DNA of 43,144 nucleotides from Flavobacteriales bacterium. Lineage in GTDB: Bacteria > Bacteroidota > Bacteroidia > Flavobacteriales_D > Crocinitomicaceae. Position 1 is the stretch's first letter, and every line of letters starts with the position of its first letter. Position numbers and translations under genes: made by a program. Below are positions 25,756 through 33,842 of the stretch, one piece after another. The notes beneath the pieces were generated by a model. It made no database searches, was not told the origin of the DNA, and saw only the letters and a list, made by a program, of their open reading frames with translations. The stretch covers positions 1 through 43,144 of the forward strand of contig CANMUN010000019.1 in assembly GCA_947500875.1 (NCBI GenBank), in the 5' to 3' direction.

Positions 25756-27501
25756 ATGACATTTGAAGCGTTGGGATTGCGTAGTGAGGTGCTGCAGTCA
25801 ATTAAAGAAATGGGGTACGAAAGTCCAACCCCAATACAAGAACAAGCCATTCCCCATCTTTTACAAGAAGACAGTGATTTTGTAGGCTTAGCCCAAACGG
25901 GAACCGGTAAAACCGCCGCTTTCGGCTTACCCCTTTTATCGAAAATCAAGATTGGCCGAAAATTACCAGAAGCCATCGTCATTTGTCCTACCCGAGAACT
26001 TTGCCTTCAGATTACCAGTGATTTGAAGATTTTTGGTAAGCATTTGAACGTGAGTGTGGTGCCCGTATACGGAGGCGCCGACATTAAAAAACAAATCACG
26101 GACATTAAAAAAGGTGTGGATGTTATTGTTGCAACACCCGGCAGGCTGATGGACCTCATGAACCGAAAAGTGATCCATTTGAACGAAATTCGATACGTAG
26201 TTCTCGACGAAGCAGACGAAATGCTGAACATGGGCTTCAAAGAGGATATTGATGATATCTTGAAATATACGCCCCTGGAGAAGAACGTTTGGCTTTTTTC
26301 AGCAACGATGCCGAAAGAGGTGGCTGCTATCGCCTCGAACTACATGGATCGCCCCTTGGAGATTTCCATCGGTAATAAAAACCAGGGCAACGAAAACATC
26401 TTACATACCTATTTTGTGGTGTACGAAAAAGATCGTTACCCCGCTTTAAAGCGCTTGATTGATTTTCACCCGGAAATATACGGTTTGATTTTTTGCCGAA
26501 CCAAGCACGAAACGGCCAATGTTGCTCAAAAGCTTAGCCGAGACGGGTACAACGCAGAACCGTTGCACGGAGATTTATCCCAATCCATGCGCGACATGGT
26601 GATGGAACGTTTCAGAAACCGTGAGGTGCAGTTGTTGGTGGCGACCGATGTTGCGGCTCGCGGCATCGATGTGGATTCCATTTCCCATGTCATTCATTAC
26701 AACTTGCCCGACGACATCGAGAATTATACCCACCGAAGCGGAAGAACAGCACGGGCGGGTAAAAAAGGAGAATCGCTTTCCTTGCTTTCACAGAAAGAGG
26801 TTTTCAAAATTAAAGGCATTGAACGTCAAATGCGCACTGAATTTGTTAAAGGAGTCATTCCTAACGCAGCAGAAATTTGCCAAATACAGCTGAAAAAATT
26901 GGTACAGAAAGTTACTTCGACGACCATTCGTGAAAAAGACATCGAGCCCTTTCTACCCGAAATGTTCGAACACTTCAAGGATTTGAATAAAGAGGAAGTT
27001 ATCAAACTTTTTATATCCGCTGAATTCAATCGTTTCATCGAGTACTATGAGCGTGCAGGTGACTTGAATGCATCGGAACGAAGTGACAAAGCAGGCCAAG
27101 GCCGCGAGCGTGAAAAAGGTGAACGGCGCCGCGACGAAAACAAAACCCGTTTCTTCATGAACTTGGGTAAGCGAGATGGGCTGAACGTTGGAGGACTTCT
27201 TCGAACCTTGTGCGACGCTACCGGACTGAAATCCGGTAACATTGGTCGCATCGATATCATGGCTTCCTATTCGTTTTTTGATACGGATAGCGAACATGTC
27301 GACCGCATTCTTAAAAAGGTGAACGGAGCTCAATTTGAAGGCCATACCATTAGTGTTGAAGTTTCTGCAGCCGCAAAAAGCAGCGGTCCTGCCAAGAAAT
27401 CCAGCAATTTCTCGAGGGAAAAACGATCTTTTGGTGGAGGAAGACCCGATAAAAAACCGGGTTCGCAAGGTGGATTCAACAAACGAAGACGCGACTACTA
27501 A
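25756..27501 (+). CDS. DEAD-box RNA helicase with DbpA-type RNA-binding domain (CsdA/DeaD-like)
   Basis: A 581-residue ATP-dependent RNA helicase. Motifs in order: Q motif (GYESPTPIQEQAIP), motif I AQTGTGKTAAF, PTRELCLQI, TPGRLMDL, DEAD (VLDEADEMLNMGF), SAT (LFSATMPKE), then helicase domain 2 with LHGDLSQSMRD, VATDVAARGIDVD and HRSGRTARAGKKG. A C-terminal RRM-like DbpA/CsdA RNA-binding domain covers about residues 475-550 (DGLNVGGLLRTLC, IGRIDIMASYSFFD). It ends with a basic Gly/Arg/Lys tail (KKPGSQGGFNKRRRDY). The role is remodelling rRNA or mRNA structure, typically ribosome assembly and cold adaptation. It is followed nine bases later by typA. Confidence 0.93.
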   Translation: MTFEALGLRSEVLQSIKEMGYESPTPIQEQAIPHLLQEDSDFVGLAQTGTGKTAAFGLPLLSKIKIGRKLPEAIVICPTRELCLQITSDLKIFGKHLNVSVVPVYGGADIKKQITDIKKGVDVIVATPGRLMDLMNRKVIHLNEIRYVVLDEADEMLNMGFKEDIDDILKYTPLEKNVWLFSATMPKEVAAIASNYMDRPLEISIGNKNQGNENILHTYFVVYEKDRYPALKRLIDFHPEIYGLIFCRTKHETANVAQKLSRDGYNAEPLHGDLSQSMRDMVMERFRNREVQLLVATDVAARGIDVDSISHVIHYNLPDDIENYTHRSGRTARAGKKGESLSLLSQKEVFKIKGIERQMRTEFVKGVIPNAAEICQIQLKKLVQKVTSTTIREKDIEPFLPEMFEHFKDLNKEEVIKLFISAEFNRFIEYYERAGDLNASERSDKAGQGREREKGERRRDENKTRFFMNLGKRDGLNVGGLLRTLCDATGLKSGNIGRIDIMASYSFFDTDSEHVDRILKKVNGAQFEGHTISVEVSAAAKSSGPAKKSSNFSREKRSFGGGRPDKKPGSQGGFNKRRRDY

Positions 27502-27510
27502 ACAGCTTTT

Positions 27511-29310
27511 ATGGAAATTAGAAACATTGCAATTATTGCCCACGTTGACCACGGCAAGACCACCTTGGTGGATAAAATCATCGAAGCAGGTTCGTTCATC
27601 AATGAACGAGAACGACCCACCGGTGAATTGATTCTCGACAACAACGATTTAGAACGCGAACGCGGTATTACGATCGTTTCAAAAAACGTTTCAGTAACGT
27701 ACAAAGGAACTAAAATCAACATCATTGATACCCCGGGTCACGCCGATTTTGGGGGCGAAGTAGAACGTGTATTGAATATGGCCGACGGTGTATGTTTACT
27801 GGTTGATGCCTTTGAAGGGCCTATGCCTCAAACTCGCTTTGTCTTAGGGAAAGCACTTTCCATGGGGATAAAACCCTTGTTGGTCATCAATAAGGTGGAT
27901 AAAGAAAACTGCACTCCGGATGAAGTCCATGAAAAAGTGTTTGATTTAATGTTCGAATTGGATGCCAACGAAGAACAATTGGATTTCCCAACGGTTTACG
28001 GTTCGGCGAAAAATGGATGGATGTCCGAAGATTGGAAAAAACCAACCGACAGCATTTCACCCTTATTGGACACCATTTTAGCGTATTTTAAACCTCGTCC
28101 TATTCCGGAAGGGAATACGCAGTTCCTCATTACGTCCTTGGATTATTCTACCTATGTTGGTCGGATTGCCATCGGTCGATTAAGTCGAGGGACGTTGCAA
28201 GAAAACCAAATCGTTCAACTGGCCAAACGGGACGGGACCTTGCAAAAGCACAAAATCAAGGAAATGTTTGTTTTCGAAGGCTTGGAACGCAAGAAAGTCA
28301 GCGAGGTTACTCCGGGAGATATTTGCGCAATAACAGGTTTAGAGGGATTCGATATCGGGGATTCGGTTTGCGATGCGGAAAATCCGGAGCCTTTAGCCAC
28401 CATCAAGTTGGATGAACCTACCATGTCCATGCTCTTCACCATCAACGACTCACCGTTTTTTGGTAAAGAAGGGAAATTCGTGACTTCTAGGCATATTCAA
28501 GAGCGTTTGACAAAAGAGCTGGAGAAAAACCTCGCGCTTAGGGTGATGGATACGGACAAAGCCGATCGTTGGGTAGTGCACGGACGGGGGGTACTTCACC
28601 TTTCCGTGTTGATTGAAACGATGCGCCGAGAGGGATACGAGCTACAGGTTGGTCAGCCGCAGGTGATTTTCAAAGAAATCGATGGGCAACGCCATGAACC
28701 CGTAGAAGAATTAACGATTGATTTACCCGAAGAGTTCGGAGGAACCGCCGTAGAAGCTGTTTCAAAACGTAAAGGTGAGTTAACGTCAATGGAGCCAAAA
28801 GGAAATCGAATGATTATTCAATTTTTAATTCCGTCCCGTGGGATTATTGGGCTTCGCAGTTATTTGTTAACGCAAACCGCTGGGGAGGCCATCGTAACCC
28901 ATCGCTTTTTGGAATACCAGCCTTTTAAAGGTGAAATTCCAGGCCGTCAAAACGGTTCTTTGATTTCCTTGGAACAAGGAACAGCCATTCCATACTCCAT
29001 CAATAACCTTCAAGAGAGAGGACGCTTTTTCATCAACCCAAACGAAGACATCTACGAAGGTCAAGTCATCGGTGAAAATGCCAGAGCGGGGGATATGGTG
29101 GTAAACGTTACGAAAACCAAGAAGCTCACGAACATGAGAGCCTCTGGATCGGACGATAAGGTGAAAATCATTCCTGCCAAAATCATGAGTTTGGAAGAAA
29201 CCTTAGAATACATTCAGCAGGATGAATTGGTGGAGATTACTCCGAAAAGCCTTCGAATCCGTAAGATTTATTTAAAAGAAGCCGACCGCAGAAGGTTGTC
29301 GAGGGATTAA
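27511..29310 (+). CDS. typA: Ribosome-associated translational GTPase TypA/BipA
   Basis: A 599-residue GTPase of the EF-G/LepA superfamily. G motifs: AHVDHGKTTLVDK (G1), ERGITIVSKN (G2), DTPGHADFGGEVERVL (G3), NKVDKEN (G4). A beta-barrel domain II, two EF-G-like domains and the BipA-specific C-terminal domain follow (GSLISLEQGTAIPYSINNLQ, NVTKTKKLTNMRASGSDDKV). Length matches the family. BipA binds the 70S ribosome and assists 50S subunit assembly, notably at low temperature. It is co-transcribed with the upstream DEAD-box helicase. Its TAA stop shares a TTAA palindrome with the convergent permease gene. Confidence 0.96.
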   Translation: MEIRNIAIIAHVDHGKTTLVDKIIEAGSFINERERPTGELILDNNDLERERGITIVSKNVSVTYKGTKINIIDTPGHADFGGEVERVLNMADGVCLLVDAFEGPMPQTRFVLGKALSMGIKPLLVINKVDKENCTPDEVHEKVFDLMFELDANEEQLDFPTVYGSAKNGWMSEDWKKPTDSISPLLDTILAYFKPRPIPEGNTQFLITSLDYSTYVGRIAIGRLSRGTLQENQIVQLAKRDGTLQKHKIKEMFVFEGLERKKVSEVTPGDICAITGLEGFDIGDSVCDAENPEPLATIKLDEPTMSMLFTINDSPFFGKEGKFVTSRHIQERLTKELEKNLALRVMDTDKADRWVVHGRGVLHLSVLIETMRREGYELQVGQPQVIFKEIDGQRHEPVEELTIDLPEEFGGTAVEAVSKRKGELTSMEPKGNRMIIQFLIPSRGIIGLRSYLLTQTAGEAIVTHRFLEYQPFKGEIPGRQNGSLISLEQGTAIPYSINNLQERGRFFINPNEDIYEGQVIGENARAGDMVVNVTKTKKLTNMRASGSDDKVKIIPAKIMSLEETLEYIQQDELVEITPKSLRIRKIYLKEADRRRLSRD

Positions 29311-30938
29311 TTGAACCGTATTGTTTTTATGGGATTAACCCTTGAAATAATATAACTCGGAACCATTAACGCAGCCATGCAAACCGCAAACGATCCGATA
29401 TTTAAGGCAAAAAACGTTGTCCATGTAAGTTCCATGGGGACCACGGATAGGTAATATACTTCGGGATTTAGCTTGAGTATGCCGGTGTATTTCTGAAGAA
29501 AGTAAATGGCTAGTGCCACAGCATTTCCGTACAATAAACCTCGTGCGATTAAATATCTCGCTTGAATTAAAAAGATTTTCCTGAGGGACCGGTTACTCGC
29601 TCCCATGGTTTTCATTAAGCCAATGAAATTGGAACGGACAATGATCAAAATTAACAGGGCTGAACCCATATTAATGATGGCTATCAGCAGCATGAGCGTA
29701 ACAATGATTTGAACATTAATGTCCAGGAAGGCTAACCACTTGAACAAATCCTGTTCTAAATCAAAAATGCTGCTGACTTTTACTAATTCTCCATGTTCCG
29801 TTGGAATCAATTGGATTTTCTTCTTCAGCGATTTCATGGTTTTTTTTACAAGGTACCAGTCCTTGGTCCGAATTTCATATCCGCTCAAATAATGGGAGGA
29901 AGTTCCCATTCCTGGGTGGCTTTCCACATAGAACAACCGTTCCTTGGTGGGGGTAATTGGAAGATGGTAATAGTAGCGCGTTCCGGAGGGATTCAGTCCT
30001 TCTTTGTAAAATGTTCCGTTACCGCCATTTCTTTCATGAATCTTTTTAATTTGAATGGAATGCTCGTCAATTTTAGTGAGCCTTCCGGTTTCTTCTCGAT
30101 AAATGCTTACGTGAAGGAGGGTGTCTTGCGTGAGGGGGGAAATCAGTTGTCCTCTGTAGCCTCCCAGACCTTTCCCCCAATCAAATAAAAGCGCTTCGCT
30201 GTTTCCTTGAAGGTTTAAAATAACTGGGATTCCACCACTCACCAAAGAATCCCCCAATTCCAGCTGTCCGGAAATTCCCCAATCGTTGAGTTTTTGAATA
30301 ACCCGAATATCGCAAAGCGCCAATTTGGTATCGTAGTCCTCAAAACCGGTTGAATAAATTCCGACCAATTTGAAATTTCGCATAACCGGCGCATTCTTTA
30401 CGAACAGCGCAGATACTTCATCGTTCAATTTCAAGTTCAACCGATCACAAATTTTAGAGGAGAGGACCAATTCATCCGAAGGATCGACAGCATTGAAGGC
30501 TGGAATTCGTCCCTGTTTGAGGTGTTCCAAAAGAAAAGAACGGTCATAATTTTCATCAATGCCTTTGAAAACCAATCCAAAGACTTCTTGGGTGGCATTT
30601 TTTGCTTGAAGCATTCCCGGTTTGTAAGCTATTGGATTGTATCCCTGAACATCCGAGTGGTTGCTGAGGACGGTTTCAACGGCTTTGGATCTTTGAATAG
30701 GGTCGGATTCATAAAAATCGGCATTGTTGCGGTTTTGAATGAACAAGGGAGCTGAAAATCCAGTTACTTTTCTTCGTATTTCGTTTTTGAATCCCGTTAC
30801 AACCGAAAAGGTTAGGAGGTTAACAACAATGGAAAGTGAAATACTAATGACCGCAATACGCAGTATGGGACGCGAAACTTTTATACCTTGCGTTCGATTT
30901 GGGAGAATGCGTTTTGCTATGAAAAATTCAAAGGCCAA
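29307..30938 (-). CDS. ABC transporter permease, FtsX/LolC-LolE family
   Basis: A 543-residue membrane protein, counted from a TTG at 30938. It has an N-terminal segment (EFFIAKRIL, then ISISLSIVVNLLTFSVVTGF) followed by a large periplasmic domain of about 350 residues. Three C-terminal helices carry the FtsX-type core (IVTLMLLIAIINMGSALLIL, GLMKTMGASNRSLRKIFLIQ, then GSFAVCMAALMVPSYI). This is the LolC/E layout, so it probably helps extract lipoproteins for outer-membrane sorting; a general MacB-type permease cannot be excluded, and no ATPase gene is adjacent. An in-frame ATG at 30968 would be ten codons longer, but a TACTTTTG promoter box lies inside that extension and relatives begin near xxxEFFIAKR. 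Confidence 0.85.
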   Translation of the reverse strand: MAFEFFIAKRILPNRTQGIKVSRPILRIAVISISLSIVVNLLTFSVVTGFKNEIRRKVTGFSAPLFIQNRNNADFYESDPIQRSKAVETVLSNHSDVQGYNPIAYKPGMLQAKNATQEVFGLVFKGIDENYDRSFLLEHLKQGRIPAFNAVDPSDELVLSSKICDRLNLKLNDEVSALFVKNAPVMRNFKLVGIYSTGFEDYDTKLALCDIRVIQKLNDWGISGQLELGDSLVSGGIPVILNLQGNSEALLFDWGKGLGGYRGQLISPLTQDTLLHVSIYREETGRLTKIDEHSIQIKKIHERNGGNGTFYKEGLNPSGTRYYYHLPITPTKERLFYVESHPGMGTSSHYLSGYEIRTKDWYLVKKTMKSLKKKIQLIPTEHGELVKVSSIFDLEQDLFKWLAFLDINVQIIVTLMLLIAIINMGSALLILIIVRSNFIGLMKTMGASNRSLRKIFLIQARYLIARGLLYGNAVALAIYFLQKYTGILKLNPEVYYLSVVPMELTWTTFFALNIGSFAVCMAALMVPSYIISRVNPIKTIRFN

Positions 30939-32142
30939 GGGTCGATTTCTTTTTGCACAAAAGTACATTAAATTGTGTCAGTCAATCGTTTTCGTTGTCG
31001 TTACCTGCATTTCTTTTTCAGTAAATAAATCGATGGTGTCCAAAGGACCGATAATTCCCGGGGCTTATCAAATGGATAAGTACATTGATAGTTTGATTGG
31101 AAAGAATGTTGCGGTGGTTGCAAATCCAACTTCAATGGTTCAGCAGTCCCATTTGGTGGATACGCTGTTGGCAAAAGGAGTGGTTGTTACAAAAATATTT
31201 GCGCCGGAGCATGGATTTCGGGGCGACGGAGATGCGGGTGAACACATTAACAGTGGAGTTGATGACAAAACGGGCATTTCAGTCGTTTCGTTGTATGGAA
31301 ACCATAAAAAACCTACCCCCGTGGATTTAAAGGAGGTCAAAGCGGTGGTTTTTGATATTCAAGATGTAGGGGTCCGATTTTACACGTATTTGTCCACCTT
31401 ACATTATGTAATGGAAGCCTGTGCTGAAAACAACCTGCCCTTAATTCTGTTAGATCGCCCAAATCCAAATGGGCATTATGTGGATGGCCCAATTTTACAG
31501 CCGGAATATAAGTCCTTCATCGGTTTACATCCGGTGCCCATCGTTTATGGAATGACCATTGGTGAATATGCATCCATGATCAACGGTGAAGGTTGGTTAA
31601 ATGGGGGGATTAAGTGCGAGCTCACCGTGGTTCCGGTTTTGAATTATTCGCACAAATCCACCTACAGCCTGCCAGTTCCTCCCTCTCCCAATTTGAGGTC
31701 GGATTTAGCCATTGCATTATATCCAAGTTTATGCCTGTTTGAGGCAACAACAGTCAGCGTTGGGCGAGGAACCAGTCGGCCTTTTGAAATGTATGGCCAT
31801 CCAAGGTTTCCAAAAGACGGGTTTGAATTCACCCCTACCATGCAACCAGGTTCTAAGTATCCTCTCCATTTAAATAAAGTTTGTCCTGGAGTTGATTTAA
31901 GGCAGAGCACAAAGTCACGAATGTACGAATTGAACTTGTTTTACCTGACTCATGCACGGGACATTCTCGCGGATTCGGCCGTGTTTATTAATCAAAATTC
32001 TTTTTTCAACCGGCTTGCTGGAACTGCCGAACTGAAGGAACAATTGTACAGGGGGTGGGGACCTAAAGAAATAAGGGCTACATGGGCTCCAGGTTTGGAA
32101 GCATTTCAAAAAACTCGCTCTAAATACTTGATTTATCGTTAA
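30919..32142 (+). CDS. DUF1343 (NamZ-like) exo-beta-N-acetylmuramidase, exported
   Basis: A 407-residue protein from the ATG at 30919. A Lys/Arg-rich start followed by [14 protein letters not shown] acts as signal peptide or anchor. The DUF1343/NamZ domain follows: [31 protein letters not shown] (acidic/His motif near the proposed catalytic site), [48 protein letters not shown] and a C-terminal Trp-rich end. Characterised NamZ releases N-acetylmuramic acid from peptidoglycan fragments for recycling; the name here rests on similarity by eye. The frame stays open upstream to 30739, but that part lies antisense to the permease gene. Its stop shares TTAA with purE. Confidence 0.88.
   Translation: MKNSKAKGRFLFAQKYIKLCQSIVFVVVTCISFSVNKSMVSKGPIIPGAYQMDKYIDSLIGKNVAVVANPTSMVQQSHLVDTLLAKGVVVTKIFAPEHGFRGDGDAGEHINSGVDDKTGISVVSLYGNHKKPTPVDLKEVKAVVFDIQDVGVRFYTYLSTLHYVMEACAENNLPLILLDRPNPNGHYVDGPILQPEYKSFIGLHPVPIVYGMTIGEYASMINGEGWLNGGIKCELTVVPVLNYSHKSTYSLPVPPSPNLRSDLAIALYPSLCLFEATTVSVGRGTSRPFEMYGHPRFPKDGFEFTPTMQPGSKYPLHLNKVCPGVDLRQSTKSRMYELNLFYLTHARDILADSAVFINQNSFFNRLAGTAELKEQLYRGWGPKEIRATWAPGLEAFQKTRSKYLIYR
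30958..30985 (-). promoter_or_regulatory. Probable promoter of the LolC/E-type permease gene
   Basis: On the minus strand, TTG (30985-30983), a 17-base spacer and TACTTTTG (30965-30958). The spacer is two bases shorter than typical. If real, transcription starts downstream of the ATG at 30968, so translation must begin further in; the TTG at 30938 fits. Confidence 0.5.
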
Positions 32143-32624
32143 AGGAGGTCCTTTTGGCTTTTTTCTACGGCTAATGCCATCGATGCTTGAAATTCTTCCA
32201 ACTGTTGCTGTAGGGATGGTTGCGATATTGCAAGCATACGCAGTGCCAGAATTCCAGCATTTTTTGCGCCGTTTAAGGCGACCGTTGCAACGGGAATACC
32301 GTTGGGCATTTGAAGGATGCTTAGGATGCTGTCCCAACCGTCAATGGAATTACTCGACTTGATGGGAACGCCAATCACTGGCAACGTTGTCAATGATGCA
32401 ACCATTCCCGGAAGGTGCGCTGCCCCCCCAGCACCAGCGATGATTACCGATATGCCTTTTTCCTGAGCAGTTTTGGCAAACGCAACCATTTTTTCAGGTG
32501 TGCGGTGCGCAGAAACCACTTCTTTGACCACCTCAACGCCAAATTCAGCGATGATGTTCTCGGCCTGTTGCATAATGGGGTAGTCGCTTGAACTTCCCAT
32601 AATGATTGCTATTCTAGGATTCAT
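32139..32624 (-). CDS. purE: 5-(carboxyamino)imidazole ribonucleotide mutase (PurE class I)
   Basis: A 161-residue purine-biosynthesis enzyme converting N5-CAIR to CAIR. Motifs: [14 protein letters not shown] (substrate phosphate-binding SSSD), [11 protein letters not shown] (catalytic His) and [18 protein letters not shown], with [20 protein letters not shown] further on. Length is typical for the bacterial enzyme. The N5-CAIR synthetase gene purK, often adjacent, is not in this window. It starts 11 bases inside the upstream tatA-like gene, indicating coupled translation, and its stop shares TTAA with the convergent DUF1343 gene. Confidence 0.96.
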   Translation of the reverse strand: MNPRIAIIMGSSSDYPIMQQAENIIAEFGVEVVKEVVSAHRTPEKMVAFAKTAQEKGISVIIAGAGGAAHLPGMVASLTTLPVIGVPIKSSNSIDGWDSILSILQMPNGIPVATVALNGAKNAGILALRMLAISQPSLQQQLEEFQASMALAVEKSQKDLL

Positions 32625-33045
32625 TGGATGGGGGAATTATAACATCGTTCGGTTTGGATTCTTGTGGCACATTGGACCTTTCGGAATTCGGATCATTGGT
32701 TGTTTCCGTTGGGGTATTTTGGGAAACGGTTGTTTGAATCCGCTCGTTTCCGTAATGCACAGTGTTTTCAATTCCGGAAAAGAGTTGATCCATGGGTTGG
32801 TTGATCGTTGCTTCCTCCTCTCGAAGGATGGCTTCTATTTTTAAATCTTTTTTAACGTCAACCCCTGCTTTTTTTATTTCCTCTTTGAGATCATCCGAGG
32901 CATTTCGTATGGTATAGATGGCTCTACCAATGGTTTTGGCAATTCCCGGTATGCTCTTGGGACCAAAAAAGATAAGCACGATTAAGAAAATGAGAACGAC
33001 TTCACTACCTCCTACATCGTTGAATAATAAAAACGGTAAGGCCAT
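32614..33045 (-). CDS. Sec-independent protein translocase TatA/TatB-like subunit
   Basis: A 143-residue protein with a single N-terminal membrane helix ([15 protein letters not shown]) followed by the family [14 protein letters not shown] hinge and an amphipathic helix. A long polar tail, rich in Ser/Thr/Asn/Glu/Pro, is likely disordered. TatA forms the pore of the twin-arginine pathway with TatC, which is not in this window. TatA and TatB cannot be separated by eye. It has its own TACCTTTG box four bases upstream and overlaps purE by 11 bases. Confidence 0.9.
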   Translation of the reverse strand: MALPFLLFNDVGGSEVVLIFLIVLIFFGPKSIPGIAKTIGRAIYTIRNASDDLKEEIKKAGVDVKKDLKIEAILREEEATINQPMDQLFSGIENTVHYGNERIQTTVSQNTPTETTNDPNSERSNVPQESKPNDVIIPPSNES

Positions 33046-33049
33046 ATGT

Positions 33050-33057
33050 CAAAGGTA
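33050..33057 (-). promoter_or_regulatory. Perfect -7 promoter box of the tatA-like gene
   Basis: TACCTTTG on the minus strand, ending four bases before the ATG at 33045, implying a leaderless or very short leader. It lies in the 17-base gap after the dehydrogenase gene, separating tatA-purE transcription from the upstream genes. No clear TTG at the -33 distance. Confidence 0.5.
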
Positions 33058-33062
33058 CTACT

Positions 33063-33836
33063 TTATTTTGATTGCATTTTCTCAACTATTTTCATCACCA
33101 TATTATCGGGAATGAAAGGACCAAATACATTAATCAAAAGGCTGAAGCTGAATTCGCTGATTTGAATGCGTTTTCCTCGCATCATTGCTTGATATCCTTT
33201 CATGGCGGTACTGTGGGCATCTGCACCGTTATCAAACATGGTGGAATCGCCCATGCCTGCTGCAACGTCAAATTCCGTTTTTACCGGTCCAGGGCAAAGC
33301 GCGGTAACGGTAATGGGGGTCTTTCTTAATTCGTAGGAGGTGGCTTTAGTCAGTGAAACTACAAATGCTTTGGTCGCAAAATAAGTGGCTTGTAGCGGGC
33401 CGGGTATAAAACCAGCGGTACTTGCCGTATTTAAAATTCGACCTTCGTTGTGTTCTAACATTGATGGTAAATAAGCATGCATTAACCGAGTAAGGGCTTG
33501 GACGTTTACATCAATCATCTGGGCATCACTATCCGCAGAACGATCGGCAAATTTTCCCCAACCGCCAAAACCCGCATTGTTGAAAAGGTAATTCACAAAA
33601 ATTCCATCACGTTGGGTGCTTTCGATGACCTTGTTCACTCCTTCAACCGTGGACAAATCCGCTTCGATTACCCATGTTTTAACACCGTAGGTTTGTTGTA
33701 TTTCTTGAGCCAATTGCTCGAGTTTTTTCGCTCTTCGAGCGACCAATATCACGGGGTTACCCTTGGAAGCATGAATTTTAGCCAATTCCCATCCAATGCC
33801 ACTTGAAGCCCCTGTAATCAATCCCGCTTTTTCCAT
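33063..33836 (-). CDS. Short-chain dehydrogenase/reductase (SDR), classical type
   Basis: A 257-residue NAD(P)-dependent oxidoreductase. N-terminal cofactor motif TGASSGIGWELAK (residues about 8-20), then NNAGFGGWG, the active-site set Ser in ILNTASTAGF, YFATK (Tyr-x3-Lys) and CPGPVKTEF. It resembles the DltE/YqjQ-like SDR group. The Arg residues in VILVARRAKKLEQLA suggest NADPH preference (inference). Substrate is unknown. It starts six bases after the large adhesin gene, so it is probably the distal gene of that transcript. Confidence 0.92.
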   Translation of the reverse strand: MEKAGLITGASSGIGWELAKIHASKGNPVILVARRAKKLEQLAQEIQQTYGVKTWVIEADLSTVEGVNKVIESTQRDGIFVNYLFNNAGFGGWGKFADRSADSDAQMIDVNVQALTRLMHAYLPSMLEHNEGRILNTASTAGFIPGPLQATYFATKAFVVSLTKATSYELRKTPITVTALCPGPVKTEFDVAAGMGDSTMFDNGADAHSTAMKGYQAMMRGKRIQISEFSFSLLINVFGPFIPDNMVMKIVEKMQSK

Positions 33837-33842
33837 GTTTTT

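Noticed and set aside
30739-30918. In-frame extension of the NamZ-like gene to 30739
   Set aside because: It is antisense to the permease N-terminal region and would precede the signal peptide; the ATG at 30919 fits the exported protein better.
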